Source of the DNA: Aulostomus chinensis
Lineage: Eukaryota; Chordata; Actinopteri; Syngnathiformes; Aulostomidae
Assembly: GCA_037954235.1 (NCBI GenBank)
Contig: JBBMOA010000004.1
Coordinates: forward strand, 4,167,001 to 4,231,000
Direction of reading: 5' to 3'
Length of the DNA: 64,000 bases
Shown here: positions 25,135 to 36,003 of the stretch, piece after piece
Numbering within the stretch: position 1 is the first letter of the stretch
Layout of the letters: every line of letters starts with the position of its first letter
Program-made: the position numbers and the translations under genes
The notes under the pieces: model-generated
The model's database searches: none
The model's input: the letters and a program-made list of their open reading frames with translations, nothing else
Told to the model about the DNA's origin: nothing

Positions 25135-25177
<43 letters not shown>
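25109..25177. repeat. Compound (TG)n-(GA)n microsatellite
   Basis: A short TG tract is followed by about 20 GA units (25137-25177). Confidence 0.97.
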
Positions 25178-25178
<1 letters not shown>

Positions 25179-25294
25179 TTCCTCGGTTTGATCCGGCCGT
25201 GTCAGTTCACACAGTGTTATGCTGCATGTACTTTAGTGCCACAAAAACTCATGCTGTGACAATACGCCACCTGGCTCTTTGCTGCTGCTGCTGC

Positions 25295-25361
<67 letters not shown>
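25295..25361. repeat. (TG)n microsatellite preceded by (CTG)n
   Basis: About 32 TG units directly after GCTGCTGCTGCTGCGG. Confidence 0.99.
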
Positions 25362-25362
<1 letters not shown>

Positions 25363-25394
25363 TGTTTTTGATGCTGTACTTGCTACATAGCGAA

Positions 25395-25985
25395 GACTGT
25401 GTCATGTTTTTAACCAACAGAGTGAGGACATTTCAGCTGGTCCTCACATCTTCAGGAGGGTATTTGAAGGTCAGGGCCTGACTTCAGGCTCGGGGTTACA
25501 GTGGGGTGTGATGGTGAGGGTCAGGGCAGGGGGCTCTGGGAGGTCCCCACAGAGACGTAAGTGTGCGCGTGTTCTCGTGCTTGCGACAAAGTGAGGACCA
25601 GAGGGTGTTTTGAACCAACAGAGTGGACTTTTTCCCTCCATCCAGGGATCCCCTGAGCTCTGTCTGTCATTGCTGCAGTCAGAAATGCTTGATTTTATGG
25701 CAAATTTTCTTCAAAATTGCATGGTTTTTGTACTTTGTTGTGGTAAATTGCAGCAAATGGCAAAAATCGGGGATGTGGTGCAAAAATTGCAACCAACAGA
25801 ACGAATGAATTTCCAGAGAATTTAAGAGCAGAGAATGTTTTAGTTCTCCATTCATTTCAGAGTAAGGACAACCCCCGGCAGTCTGAGGAGTTTGGGGAAT
25901 TTTTGCGTTCATTTATAATCGTGATTTTCTGGAGGGATTTGTTTTTGGTAAGTGAGGACATTCTGGCTGGTCCTCACAACTACAG
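25395..25985 (+). repeat. Dispersed repeat with 'GTGAGGACATT' motif, copies B and C
   Basis: AACCAACAGAGTGAGGACAT followed by CTGGTCCTCACATC (25414-25452) and AAGTGAGGACATTCTGGCTGG with TCCTCACAAC (25950-25980) are related units. GAACCAACAGAGTGGAC (about 25612) is a third partial unit. Related to copy A at 21060. Family name not known to me. Confidence 0.5.
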
Positions 25986-26115
25986 TCCCCGTCCCTCTGT
26001 CTTTCTCTCTGTCCTTGTCCGTTTGCTTCTGTCTCTTTCTTGATCTCTGTCCGTCAATCTCTCTCTCCTTCCCTTCCTGTTCATCTCCATCTCTCTCTTT
26101 CTTTCTTCTCCGAAG
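25986..26115. repeat. Polypyrimidine tract
   Basis: About 130 bp almost entirely C/T on the + strand (CTCTGTC/TTTC words). A long purine-pyrimidine strand asymmetry that could form triplex DNA. Low-complexity; the ORF across it is an artefact. Confidence 0.8.
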
Positions 26116-28620
26116 CAGATGCCCCCCTCCCTGCTTGACGTGTCTGCCGTTAAAAGAAGTGCTTCTCAAAGAGCGTGTGAAGAGTCATGAGATCACCTTG
26201 GATGTCAAAACTTGTTTTTGTGCCCCAGATGTTCCATTTAGAGTCTTTTTCCACGTAGTTCCGCCTCCATTGTCAGCGCCAAACAAATGTTCAATGATGA
26301 CGTCATCGCAGCATCTGAGGGGGATGCGGAGCGCTCACTGGGACACCTGGAAAGTTCGCACGCCGCTACATCCTTGACGTAAACCTCCAGCTCACCCTGA
26401 ACATGGATTCACGGTGTGAGTGACGGCGGCGGGCTCAGAAGCTTCGCTCTCGTCTCATCTCGTCTCGTCGTCTTGTCGTTTGATCATCAGAAATGTCACT
26501 GGAACGCTGAGGGCCTGAGCACGTCCGTCACTAGCGACTGGTGGCAGGAGGATGAGTGCGCTAATCAGCTACGACAGCAGAAAACAATGCTGGGAATGAA
26601 GAAAATCTCCCAAACGAGTGAACCTGCCACATCTGAAATGACAATGAAGTCGCTGGAGAGCGAGCAGCGAGTCTCCAGGCTCCAGGGGAAACGCTCTTAT
26701 ACGCACTGATTGAAAACAAGGGCTTCACGTCTGATGTTTTCACGATTGTCGATAATCACAATTATCAGGAGGGAAGAGAAGTGGAAGGAGGGAAAACGGA
26801 CAATTGACCAGGTGCAAATCAGTGGTTTATGCACGTTCAGTTTTTTTTGTGGATGTCATAAAGAGTTTCTTTAAGATTTTACAGTATTTTAAGGCGGTGT
26901 GCTCTGTCTGCAGGCCGAAGAACTGCACTTAACCTTTTAACACCAACGTCTTTTCCTGAATTCCAGCTGACGTTTTTTTTTTTGGCTAACTAGAAGAAAT
27001 TCCTCCGACGTGTTCCCGAGAGATGATGCTAACGGGAATGCTAACCCTTAAAAACAGTCAACAGGGACAGAGGAGGTCGACTTTCTTCTGTTTGATGGGC
27101 AGAGGAGGAAAAGAGAAGACTCGTGACTCAAAATAATCACCTCTAAAATGACAAAATGATATCTTTAAAATCAATGACATGAAAAGGTGGTTTTTTTTGA
27201 CAGAATCATGTAAATCCTCAGACCCAGCAGCAGCGGGAGAGACAGCAGGAAAAAAAGTTGTTTTGAGGACATTTTGACAAGAAAAAAAAGATTATTTATA
27301 CTTTCATATTAGACGATGGAGGTATAATACATGACTTCCTGTCCCGTCCTTTTTTAGATGTGTCGCTCTGGCGTCTGTCGTTCACGATGAGGAAACACTG
27401 TGGTGAATAGCTAAGTTATGGGCTTTTCCAAACGTGCCATCTTTGACATTTACAACCTTTACATGTCTTTTCTTTTTTTTTCTAACAATGAATGCCTTGA
27501 GACAGCTTTTTTTTGTGCAAGCTGATATTTCCTGAAAAACACGTGTAAATGACACGAATTTGATGGTTTTTTATTGCATTTTGAACAGCCCTCAGATAAG
27601 ATATTTTCACCACGTGGTTTTCTGAAGCCGACCAACAAAACTGCTCTGTATACAGTATTTACATGTTAGGAAAGGTTTCGGAGGAAAATCAAGACCTGAC
27701 TTGTAATTTAAGCGAATATATTTTGTTTTCCGTGACACCTTTGACTCACTGGTTCTTTGATTTAGTGCTGCTGCTCCTCATTCTACTTTTTTACGAACTT
27801 GTTTCACTGGTGATGTTGAGCTCATATCCTCCAACAGCTCTGACATGATTTCACTGGCGTTATTCTCATGTATTGATCTCATGAATTCTTTTATTTTCAA
27901 GTTACTTTCACTTGAGTTTTCCGTCGCGATGGAGCTTCCTCTGTTGCAGCTGTTAGATCCTCCATGCTGGTTCAGAGTTTCTACTCTGGGTTCCACTTTA
28001 TTGTGTACATGTTTTTGCCATTGCTGTTCACTGGGCTTTATTTTTGTGAGGCATTTTGTAAAGCAGTTGTATGATAATTGCTAATATATGTGAGTTTTGA
28101 TCGATTGATTTAGTAATTTTTTTTTAAAGAAAAATAACCAATATTTTATATTTGTGTTGTTTCCATGGTGATGCTCACTGGTTACGTGTAACAGGTGGGG
28201 ATGCCAGCAACACTGACACAATGGTTAGGTTGATAATTGTGACGCCGCTGAGCGTCACCGTGTCTCCTCCCCATCCAGCTGGTCCTGCGTTCTTCCTCCC
28301 TCCTCTCTCCTCCTCCCCGCTCCTCTCTCTCAGGAGGAGGAGGAGGGAGTCACAGTTTTCGGAGGGTTTTGTTATGCAAGCTGCCTTGTGTGCATTCATT
28401 CATCTGAAAATCAGACGAGAGCTAAACTGCTGCTGGTTTTAGGGGAGGATTCTTTGACTGGATGCTAACAGATGGAAGCGTTAAACTCCCTGATCCAACC
28501 GCCTGTTACGTCCAATCAGGGCGACTCACTGAGCAGCCGAGTGCTCAGCCCTGCCAAGCTCATGTTAGCCCAGTGGCCCGGGTTCATGGAGCGCTCGTCC
28601 TTGTGCTGGAGTCAGCTATT
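26116..28620. other. Intergenic sequence, no gene seen
   Basis: No supported exon. A perfect CRE palindrome TGACGTCA lies at 26298-26305. The stretch at 28472-28620 has an open + frame starting ATG with balanced codons, but it runs into the following C/CA repeat and matches nothing known to me. Confidence 0.4.
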
Positions 28621-28625
28621 TTCAG

Positions 28626-28627
28626 CC

Positions 28628-28658
<31 letters not shown>

Positions 28659-28667
28659 ACACACACC
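28626..28667. repeat. Poly-C followed by (CA)n
   Basis: A run of about 19 C followed by about 11 CA units. Confidence 0.98.
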
Positions 28668-30200
28668 CTCCTCAACTACACTGAAGCCCATTTGGAGCAC
28701 AAGGTCACTAACCATTTTCCTTTTGTCCGGCTTCTTTAAAAAAGAATAAAAAATCCCATCAAGCCTCTCCTTGACGCACCTTCACCAGGTAGAAAGATTC
28801 ATTCACTAAAAATAAAAAAGAGATTCCTTGAAGCTGGAAATGATTTCTGTCACGGGGATTCAGGTTTTTCTTAAATTTATTGTTGTGATTCTCTTTTTTC
28901 ACAGCCAGTGAGTTTTTACTGTTGCTATAGAACTTTTTGAACTTTCCTCCCAGAAACAGAATGAAGGGTTTGAGCACAGTTACTGTCAGGGCTCGCTGGA
29001 CGGACGCCCTCATAGTTGGAGCTTAAATGCAGCGTTAATGTCTTCTTTCCATCATCATGTCCCCCTCACCTTATTTTGATAATCACACAATAATTTAAGT
29101 TCTACATGTGAGGGCTTTTGTTTGTGGCTTTTTCAAATTGATTTATTGATTTATTGAGTGTGTACCTGTGTAGAAATGCTTCTGCTGTGCATGAAAGCTC
29201 TGCAGCGCCGGAACTCTCTCTGTCCAGTCATTTCTTATGTCAAAGACGTTCTTGCTAGCCAAGGAGAAGGATTTTGGATGATATTAGTAAATTAATACAT
29301 ACATTTTTAATTATAAACAAAAGTAAACATGTGATGTATTCTAGAAATGTAAAACATAGAATGAAAGTGCAGTCTTTCACGCGACGGCCATGTTAAGAAC
29401 CAGAAGAGAACAAGCCTCAGCCGAGGCCCCTCCCACTCGGATGCAGGTTAAGGAGGTAGGAGGAGTTTGGTTGGTGCTGCCTTGGTTGCTTCATAGGGTC
29501 AAACCTGAGGGTCTGTGGGGCGGAGACTCCTCAGCCTGCTGTGCGGATCAATGCTCCGGTGTCAGCTGAGCTAATTGAAGCGATGCATCTGCCACAGACA
29601 CCCGACAGCCTGCACGCATCCAGATGCTGGTCTGCCCAGCTGCCACTTCTTGGGTGGCACCGAGATTCAGATTTGGTCCTCAGATAAGTTCTTCCCATAA
29701 ATGCACATCAGACACCCAGCAGGAGAAGCTGCTTTCTGCTGCCTCTCCTCCCCTTCATGCTCCTGCATTTCATCAAAACTCCAGGTTCTTACTGAGGAAG
29801 CTGAGCTGGCAGCGTGAAGACTCAAGAACACGCGATGAGAACAGTCGAACAAGCTGACACAGGCTGGATAAAAGCTGTCCAAAATGAGCTGCAGCTCATG
29901 TCGTGCAGATAAACGACATTAAAAGGGAAGTGAAACGAGCCAGAAAGAGGATGAAACTGGTCACACATGTATGTAAATTAAGTCTTCATGTGTTGTTCTA
30001 TTATCATCATCATTATTATTGGTATTATCATTGGAATCGGTCTGATTTTTTCCTTGTGATATTCTCTTGGAGGCTGTAGTCATCGTTCTGATTTAATCCC
30101 TTTGCAGAGAGGGTTCATCTCATTTATGATTGTGAATGCGAGTATTCTGATCCTGCGTGACAGCGATGAAGATGATTGGAATAACAATGACCGGACGGAC
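28668..30200. other. Intergenic sequence or 3' flank of a minus-strand candidate
   Basis: No convincing exon. If the minus-strand terminal-exon candidate at 30202-30395 is real, its 3' UTR would run leftwards into this region. Confidence 0.35.
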
Positions 30201-30201
30201 G

Positions 30202-30395
30202 TCACATGACCTCCTCGTGGGTGGCAACAGCGTCTCGGAGCCCGCACACGCCGTCAAAGGTCGTCTCCGGGTTCTGCTGTAGTTGGAGAGCAACTGCGGT
30301 GCATGTCCTCGACATCCAGCTCGCTCTGAGCCACAGGTCACGGAGTTGTAGCACCATATACTGGTTACCGTGGTTACCGAGGGTTTCCAGGAAGC
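30202..30395 (-). CDS. Candidate terminal coding exon of an unidentified minus-strand gene
   Basis: I do not recognise the product. Seen on the minus strand: a good acceptor (CTCTAAAGTTTCTTTCAG) followed by an open frame of 63 residues to a TGA. The frame starts in phase with two bases completing a codon. The peptide includes ETLGNHGNQYMVLQLRD, LWLRASWMSRT and the end AVATHEEVM. Third codon positions are strongly G/C, unlike the AT-leaning surroundings, and the residue mix looks globular-helical. No good donor follows, which is why a terminal exon is the simpler reading. Possible upstream exons would lie above 30.4 kb, next to the promoter-like segment at 31 kb. It could instead be a chance ORF or a decayed exon copy. 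Confidence 0.4.
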
Positions 30396-30979
30396 CTGAA
30401 AGAAACTTTAGAGAAAAATTAAATATCACGTCTCACTGGCAAATGCGCTTTATGAGTTGCTAATTTAAAAAGATGGAAGTGACACATCATCTGAAAAAAA
30501 ATGTTATCACATGCATATTTACGAGAATTAAACTTAAACATTTTTATAATGATGAGAAGTGTAAGTTACATTGCTGATGGATATTCAACCACGAACACGG
30601 TGGGGGGAGGGGGGCAGCTGAAATGCAATATTCTAACCTTTATTTCATATTTGTGTTATTATTTGTAACTATATATATAAAACAGCGGGTCAGGATGATT
30701 TTGCAAAATTTGTTGTAAAAATTTGTGGTCAAACTGACGTCAGAGCAACCTCCCCCCCAGGTAATCATTTTCCAGGTGAGGTCAATTAAGCCTGCAAGGG
30801 TGGAGTGATGACATTCTAACCCCCGTGTAACCTTGGCAGGGAGCTTAATATCTGAAATAATTATTAAAAGCCACCCACTGACAGGTAAATCCCTTCTTCG
30901 CTGTCCCAGGAGCAGTTGCTCTGGTTCAAAAGGTGACATTTCCGGGTTTTACGCGGTTTTTCAAAATTGGAAGTTGGAA

Positions 30980-31560
30980 GTTAAACGTTGTCGGGAGAGG
31001 AAAAAAAAGAAAGCGGCAGATTATTCTGGAGCTGAAGGGACATTTCAGTCACCAAGCCCTGGTGAGGAGATGACCGGAGGGGCCGGCTGGGGCCGCCAGT
31101 GACCCACACTAGACACCGGCAGCGGCGGAGTGACGTCCTCCATCACCTTCCTCCACCTTCGGTACGTTTGTGCTTTTGTCCGTTTTGCTGTGTGCTTATT
31201 TACTTGTATGCTTTTCGTACAAATGCTTGTTTTTAGCTTCTGTTAGCTTAGCTTCTCACCCTTTCGGAGAGTAGGCTAGCTGCTACATTGCTAATCAGAG
31301 ACTGGCGGTAAGGGGAGGCGTGTCACTCGCCCCCGCGGTCGGGGCCCCTCTAAACTGCTGCCATTTTGTGGCGTTGAATCGTTCGTTGCTGCTGCTGCTG
31401 CTAATACTAGGCGTTCACTCCGCCACCTTGAGTGAAATTCCATTCCTCTACTTGAATACGCCTTGACTCAACTGAAGTGGGTCATCTGTGTTTACTTCCG
31501 GTGTTTGTGATCCGGAAGTGGGGAGTGCAGGGTCAGTTGCCAGAGCAGGTTAAGTGGGAA
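30980..31560. promoter_or_regulatory. CpG-rich promoter-like segment with paired ETS sites
   Basis: A local rise in CpG and G/C (GGGGCCGGCTGGGGCCGCCA, CCCCCGCGGTCGGGGCCCC) stands out from AT-rich flanks. Motifs: ACTTCCGG at 31494-31501 and CCGGAAGT at 31512-31519, an inverted pair of ETS/GABPA-type sites; GCCATTTTGTGGC (about 31361), like a YY1 core; and a CRE half-site TGACGTCC at about 31131. A donor-like CTTCG/GTACGT occurs at about 31160, so 31.0-31.16 kb could be a 5' non-coding exon. ETS, YY1 and CpG without a TATA box is the usual form of a housekeeping promoter. Direction unknown; it could be bidirectional. Confidence 0.5.
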
Positions 31561-32955
31561 CCCTGAGTCCGTCAACCCACACGCTGGCTAGTTTGTATTC
31601 GAATTTTCAGATGGTTTGAGTGTTTTTTTTCTTCAAGTCTAGTTTTGAACCTTCATTATCTTAACTGTCCTCATGTCACCAATCCAAAGCTACTCTGCTT
31701 ATACAGCCTCTGAATGTTTACTTTAATATATTAAATGGGATTCTTACATTTCATTTTAAGCTGCTTCCTTGTTCACTTAAAAATATCTTTGCCCCCTGTT
31801 TGTACTCTGGGATTTCTAATTCTGTTTTTGTGAGCGGATGCAGCGGTGAGTTGTAGTTAAGTCCCGGTGCTCAAACCAGAATGAACTTGATTCACTGAAC
31901 TCAGATCAGCTGTTCTGAAATCTAAGAGTTCCCCGTCTGAGGTTAAATCAGCTCACAGCTCAGGGTCAGGCTCAGGAATCCCTCCTGAAACTGGCCCCAG
32001 ATGTTGATCATAACAGTAGCAACCATTCAAAAACTCTTTATATAGATGGAACTAATACTTCTCAAGTGGCGCCATTTGGGTTTTGGGGGATGATCAGCGA
32101 TCGCTGGGTTTATTCGACGTTTTCTGTTTATCACGTTGCATTATCCTGATTTTAATATTCTTAACAAGACAGTATTAAAATTAAGATGTGAGGCAGGATC
32201 ATTAACTGACAACCCCACCCCTCTCTCTCTCTCTCTCTCGTCGAAGCCCACACTTTGGTATTTTCCTGAACAATAAAAATGAGAGAAAAAAAAATGCAAA
32301 TCACACTAACTTAGAACAAGTTTTATAAAGACCCAGGCATAAAAAGATCATCTCCAATAGACCGACTGAAGGGCGGACCTTCAACAATTCACTGCAGCTT
32401 CAAAGGCTGTGTGTGGTGTGGGGCCTTGAACAAGATGCGGCCCCTCCATCGTTGTTGCAACCCTCTTCACAAGCGTCTCCTACACCTAGAGGCTAACACG
32501 GCACGTGTTGGTTTGAAGTGAAGAGCTTACTTAACTGTGACAAAGAAGCATTAATTCAAATATGTGGTTTTGTATTTCAATAATGATCTACGCTGTTTTG
32601 TTAATGAAATGGAATGAGATTTTACTGACCGAATTGATTCATTTCTCAAGCGTGAAAAGCCTCGTGTTTGAATGCCGTCTAATTAGAGCGGACTAATGTG
32701 TTTTTCATCTTTCCTCTGAAGCTCTGCTTCTAAATGAAACCTAAATGGAGTTCTGAGGTTATAGCTTTCCTCTGGCTGCCTGTCAGTGGTGATGCTGGGC
32801 AGCAGCTGGTACAGTTATGCAAGATTAACCTGTAAAAGCACACCTGATAATAGAAATCAAAGCACATTCAGGCCAGACATTTGCACATGCAGGAACAACG
32901 AGGACACTTCTGTGCTCATTGTCATTGCTGCACTCTAACAAGTGGCTTTTCTCAG
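31561..32955. other. No exon seen; possible intron of the 31-kb locus
   Basis: Contains a (CT)n tract at 32219-32239 and an A-rich run near 32285-32293. A TCTAATTAGAGCGGACTAATG block (about 32677) is CNE-like. No coding frame supported. Confidence 0.4.
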
Positions 32956-33107
32956 CACAAGGGAGACGGTTGCCTCGAAGGCTTTCTGCTTGAAAGGCTC
33001 TCCACTGGACAGCACTCCAGAAAGGTTCTGCTCACTGTTATCCAGACCATGCCCCCCTACACCTACCGTCCCAAGCTGTACCTTGTGTTGCCTGAACTTA
33101 CTCCTAG
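32956..33107 (+). CDS. Candidate internal coding exon of an unidentified plus-strand gene
   Basis: Product not recognised. The segment has an acceptor (GTGGCTTTTCTCAG), an open phase-0 frame of 50 codons plus two bases, and a strong donor (TAG/GTGAGT). The peptide includes GDGCLEGFLLERLSTGQHS, RKVLLTVIQTMPP and TYRPKLYLVLPELTP. Codon thirds are mostly C, T or G and rarely A, which contrasts with the flanks. Without splicing, the frame would end at the TGA overlapping the donor (33109-33111). The promoter-like segment lies 1.4 kb upstream and a poly(A) signal 1.06 kb downstream on the same strand, which would fit a compact gene. A relic exon or a chance ORF between chance splice signals remains possible. 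Confidence 0.42.
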
Positions 33108-33915
33108 GTGAGTCTAGGATCACGTGGCGATCATTTGGTGGTCACATGAGGCGTTCATCGCAGCAGGTGTACGGCCACGCTGTGAGGCGGTGGGTGAATG
33201 GGTTTACAAATGCATGTAAAGTCATAAAAAGACGAGTAAATTTTTTGCCAATGAGGAAAAGACGTGATGGAAAAGACGATTGCAGGAGTTTGAATGAATA
33301 ATAACATAAATACAGAAACAGAACCATGCAATCTGCTACTGAAAGGCTCTCGGTGGGGTTCGAAGCCACATGGAGGACTGATGAGCCAAAGAACTGTGTG
33401 CCATTAATACTTCGTCATCTGATTTCTTGAAGGCGTTCTGCCAGAAAGGTGCTTCTGGTAGAAAGACTTCTTGGCAGTCTTCTCTCTTGTGCCGTATCTC
33501 AGACAAACACACCCTACTTTGCTACAGAACTAATACACACCAGTGTGGCCCGCTTCTTTCTCTCGACACCATTCTGTTAATGACGCACCTTCATCCTCAC
33601 CTGTTGCCAGGAAGCATCACAAACATCACAAAACTCCTCAGATTTTATTTTAAGGAACGGTGTCCTTGTTAGAGCAGCAGCTGCCTAGGCAACCATATCA
33701 TCACATCCCATATTTCAGCTTTAATTTCAGCAGCGCTGTGCATAGCTATACGCCCTTGAAAAGCCCTTGTGAGGAATACAAACCATGAGTGTTTTCTGTG
33801 TGTAAAAGCTCGGTATATAACAATCCCGTATGGGGGGAAAAAAGCATGAGAAGAAAGAGGCGCTGTAGCGGCGGTAGCTGGAGTCACTGCTGCTACTGTA
33901 GCTGTGTGTTCCTGA

Positions 33916-34140
33916 ACAGATGGCCTGGCTGTGTTTCTGTGTTCCATCGAGCTCCTTTTGGCTCTGTGGACGTCGTTCCTGCCTGGATGGAATGTTGTTA
34001 GAATATTAGCAGCAACTTTTGAAAACAATTCATGTATTTGGTGCAACCGCAACTCTCTGTGCATTGCTATTAGCTGTGCTGCTGTTGTCGTACTGCTGCT
34101 GTTTATGCACAATATTTTGGGTGGGATTGTAGGTGCTTAA
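33916..34140 (+). CDS. Candidate small terminal ORF with C-terminal hydrophobic segment
   Basis: An open frame without its own ATG follows an acceptor-like GTTCCTGAACAG (ending about 33918) and runs to TAA at 34138-34140. It has two hydrophobic stretches (VFLCSIELLLALW; AISCAAVVVLLLFMHNILGG), with FENNSCIWCNRNS between them carrying a possible NNS glycosylation site and a CxxC. A canonical poly(A) signal lies about 25 bases after the stop. Speculatively the last exon of the locus beginning at 31 kb; no family recognised. Hydrophobic ORFs of this length also arise by chance in T-rich DNA. Confidence 0.22.
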   Translation, partial: TDGLAVFLCSIELLLALWTSFLPGWNVVRILAATFENNSCIWCNRNSLCIAISCAAVVVLLLFMHNILGGIVGA

Positions 34141-34164
34141 GCCTTTTTAATTTGTCATCTTACT

Positions 34165-34190
34165 CAATAAAGCCTGTAATTTGCTGACCT
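34165..34190 (+). terminator. Candidate polyadenylation signal
   Basis: ACTCAATAAAGCC supplies AATAAA at about 34166-34171. A GT-rich downstream stretch (GTGTTGAGCTGTCGTGGCTG) begins about 20 bases later, as expected for a real poly(A) site. Confidence 0.45.
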
Positions 34191-34649
34191 CGTGTTGAGC
34201 TGTCGTGGCTGTTGAGTGTGAGCGTTAACTGGTCGTGGATGCTGGTGAGTGACGAGGCATGCTGCCCCCCGTTCACATCTCTGACCAGCTCTCATGTGGG
34301 ACTACTACAGAGCCATTCAGCAAACCTCTGCTTGACTTGTAAAGGCTTTTCTTGCTGGCGGACCCTCAGTGACGACTGCCTGCTTGCAGCCATCCAGCGA
34401 GCCAGCTAGCATGTGGAGTGATGAGGCGTGCTAGCTGCAGTTAGCACCCACGGCAACAGCCACACGACGCTGTATCATATCTTTGCGGTGGTTAAACATG
34501 AGCGATTAAATCAATTTCAGCGAGTCAAAACCCCATTGAGCTAGAACTCCTTGTTAGCACAGTATGCTAATGTTAGCTTGCCCCGTTGGGGTATTGGATC
34601 TTTGGGCTGAAATAAAGTAATCAGTCAATTTGATCATCACACTTTGCAG

Positions 34650-34757
34650 ATTCTTGCTGAGGCAACTCTGACCAGTCAGTTCAGTACATTTGTCACCGTT
34701 CCCATGAGCAGGAGCTTGCTAATGAACAAGGAAGAGAATGACATGATTACATTTCAG
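34650..34757 (+). CDS. Weak candidate exon, 36 codons
   Basis: An acceptor-like TGATCATCACACTTTGCAG is followed by 36 open codons and a weak donor (CAG/GTGCTA). The peptide includes ILAEATLTSQFSTFVTVP and NKEENDMITFQ. The length is a multiple of three. It lies beyond the poly(A) signal at 34.17 kb, so it would belong to another or longer transcript. Not recognised. Confidence 0.18.
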
Positions 34758-36003
34758 GTGCTATTTCTGCAGAGGAAATGGCTTTGCAACGATTTGGTTT
34801 CAAGACTAGTTTTTTTCCAAAACAGCACACAAGGAAGGTGCTACCTGACCTGAATATAAATAACATTACTAACATTTAAGGCCGTTTATTGCTCTCTAAG
34901 CCTCTGACAGCGACATTAATGTTGAAGATTTGGAGGAATTAGTGAGACTATAGCACTGCAATCACCTCGGCAAAGAACCAGACAGGGTCTGTTAATGTAG
35001 AACATCATCCACTTATATTCGGCACATTAATATGTAAAATTACACAAAAAACAGAGTTTAATGTAGAAAATTGGGTTCTTTACAGCAGACATTCTCAAAT
35101 TTCAAATTAGAGGGAGAAATATAGAAAATATCCAGGAGGAAAATCAGCTTTTTGTGTGATTCTGCTTATGGACAGAAACATTCAAATGAATATATAACCT
35201 TCTGAGTGGAGACAGTCAAACTGCTGTGTAACCTTTTGTGCAGATTGTTCATTTAAAAGTTTGACATATCTTAATAAATGGACCTTAGGCTTGTTGAAAT
35301 TTTTCTTTGAGGGCCTTTTTAGATGAGTATTTTACAGTACTGCAAAGCCCAGCTAATGGGTCTTTGCCTTAACTACAAAAAAACACTTTGCATCTTGCTC
35401 AGTGTTTTTAATACAAACCAGCTCTTGAATGGGTAAGTTTCTATTTCTCCTCGTGTGTATTAGTTGTCTGACAGGCCAAAGTCTGGCTGTCTGGCTCTGA
35501 TTAGACCTGCTGGCTAATCCACAAAGGGCTTTCTCCACATCAGGGGGTTGAACGAGGGGAAAGGTAAGGACAAGTCTGAGATAAGCAAACACAAAAGAGC
35601 CAACACCGCACCTCAGTCAATACTTGCAGACATGGATATTGCAGGAGGCTAGACTTCAGATTTTCATCTGTCAGGTTTCTTACTGAGTCATATAAAGGAG
35701 CATCAATGAGATTTCTGGATAATCAGTACAAGTGTGTGCTTTGATCAGAAGTGCTGTATCAGTAGAATACCTCCACAGGTATAAACTCCATACATGGCTA
35801 ACTTAGCACTATCTTAAAATATTAAAGTTCCAGCCTAGGCGGTGGGAGGACACACTAAATGCCAGTCAAACTTGGAATGGGCCAATAGGAAGGTGAGCAG
35901 ATTCTGAAAGGATTAGGTTTGATGCATCTGGACACAGCAGCGTTTCTGGTTAAAGATGAAGGAATGAATTTTCTAAATATGTCTCTTAATTGTTAATCTT
36001 GGC
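34758..36003. other. Intergenic sequence, no gene seen
   Basis: AT-rich unique sequence; no supported exon or repeat family. Confidence 0.4.

Noticed and set aside
25043..25390. 115-codon + ORF with Cys-Val and Arg-Glu runs
   Set aside because: Translation of (TG)n and (GA)n microsatellites.
30833..31102. 89-codon + ORF leading into the promoter-like segment
   Set aside because: Lysine-run and promoter composition explain the open frame. No initiation context or family match.
33669..34112. 147-codon minus ORF
   Set aside because: Antisense to GCTGCT-rich sequence, low-complexity Thr/Ala-rich centre, no supporting signals.
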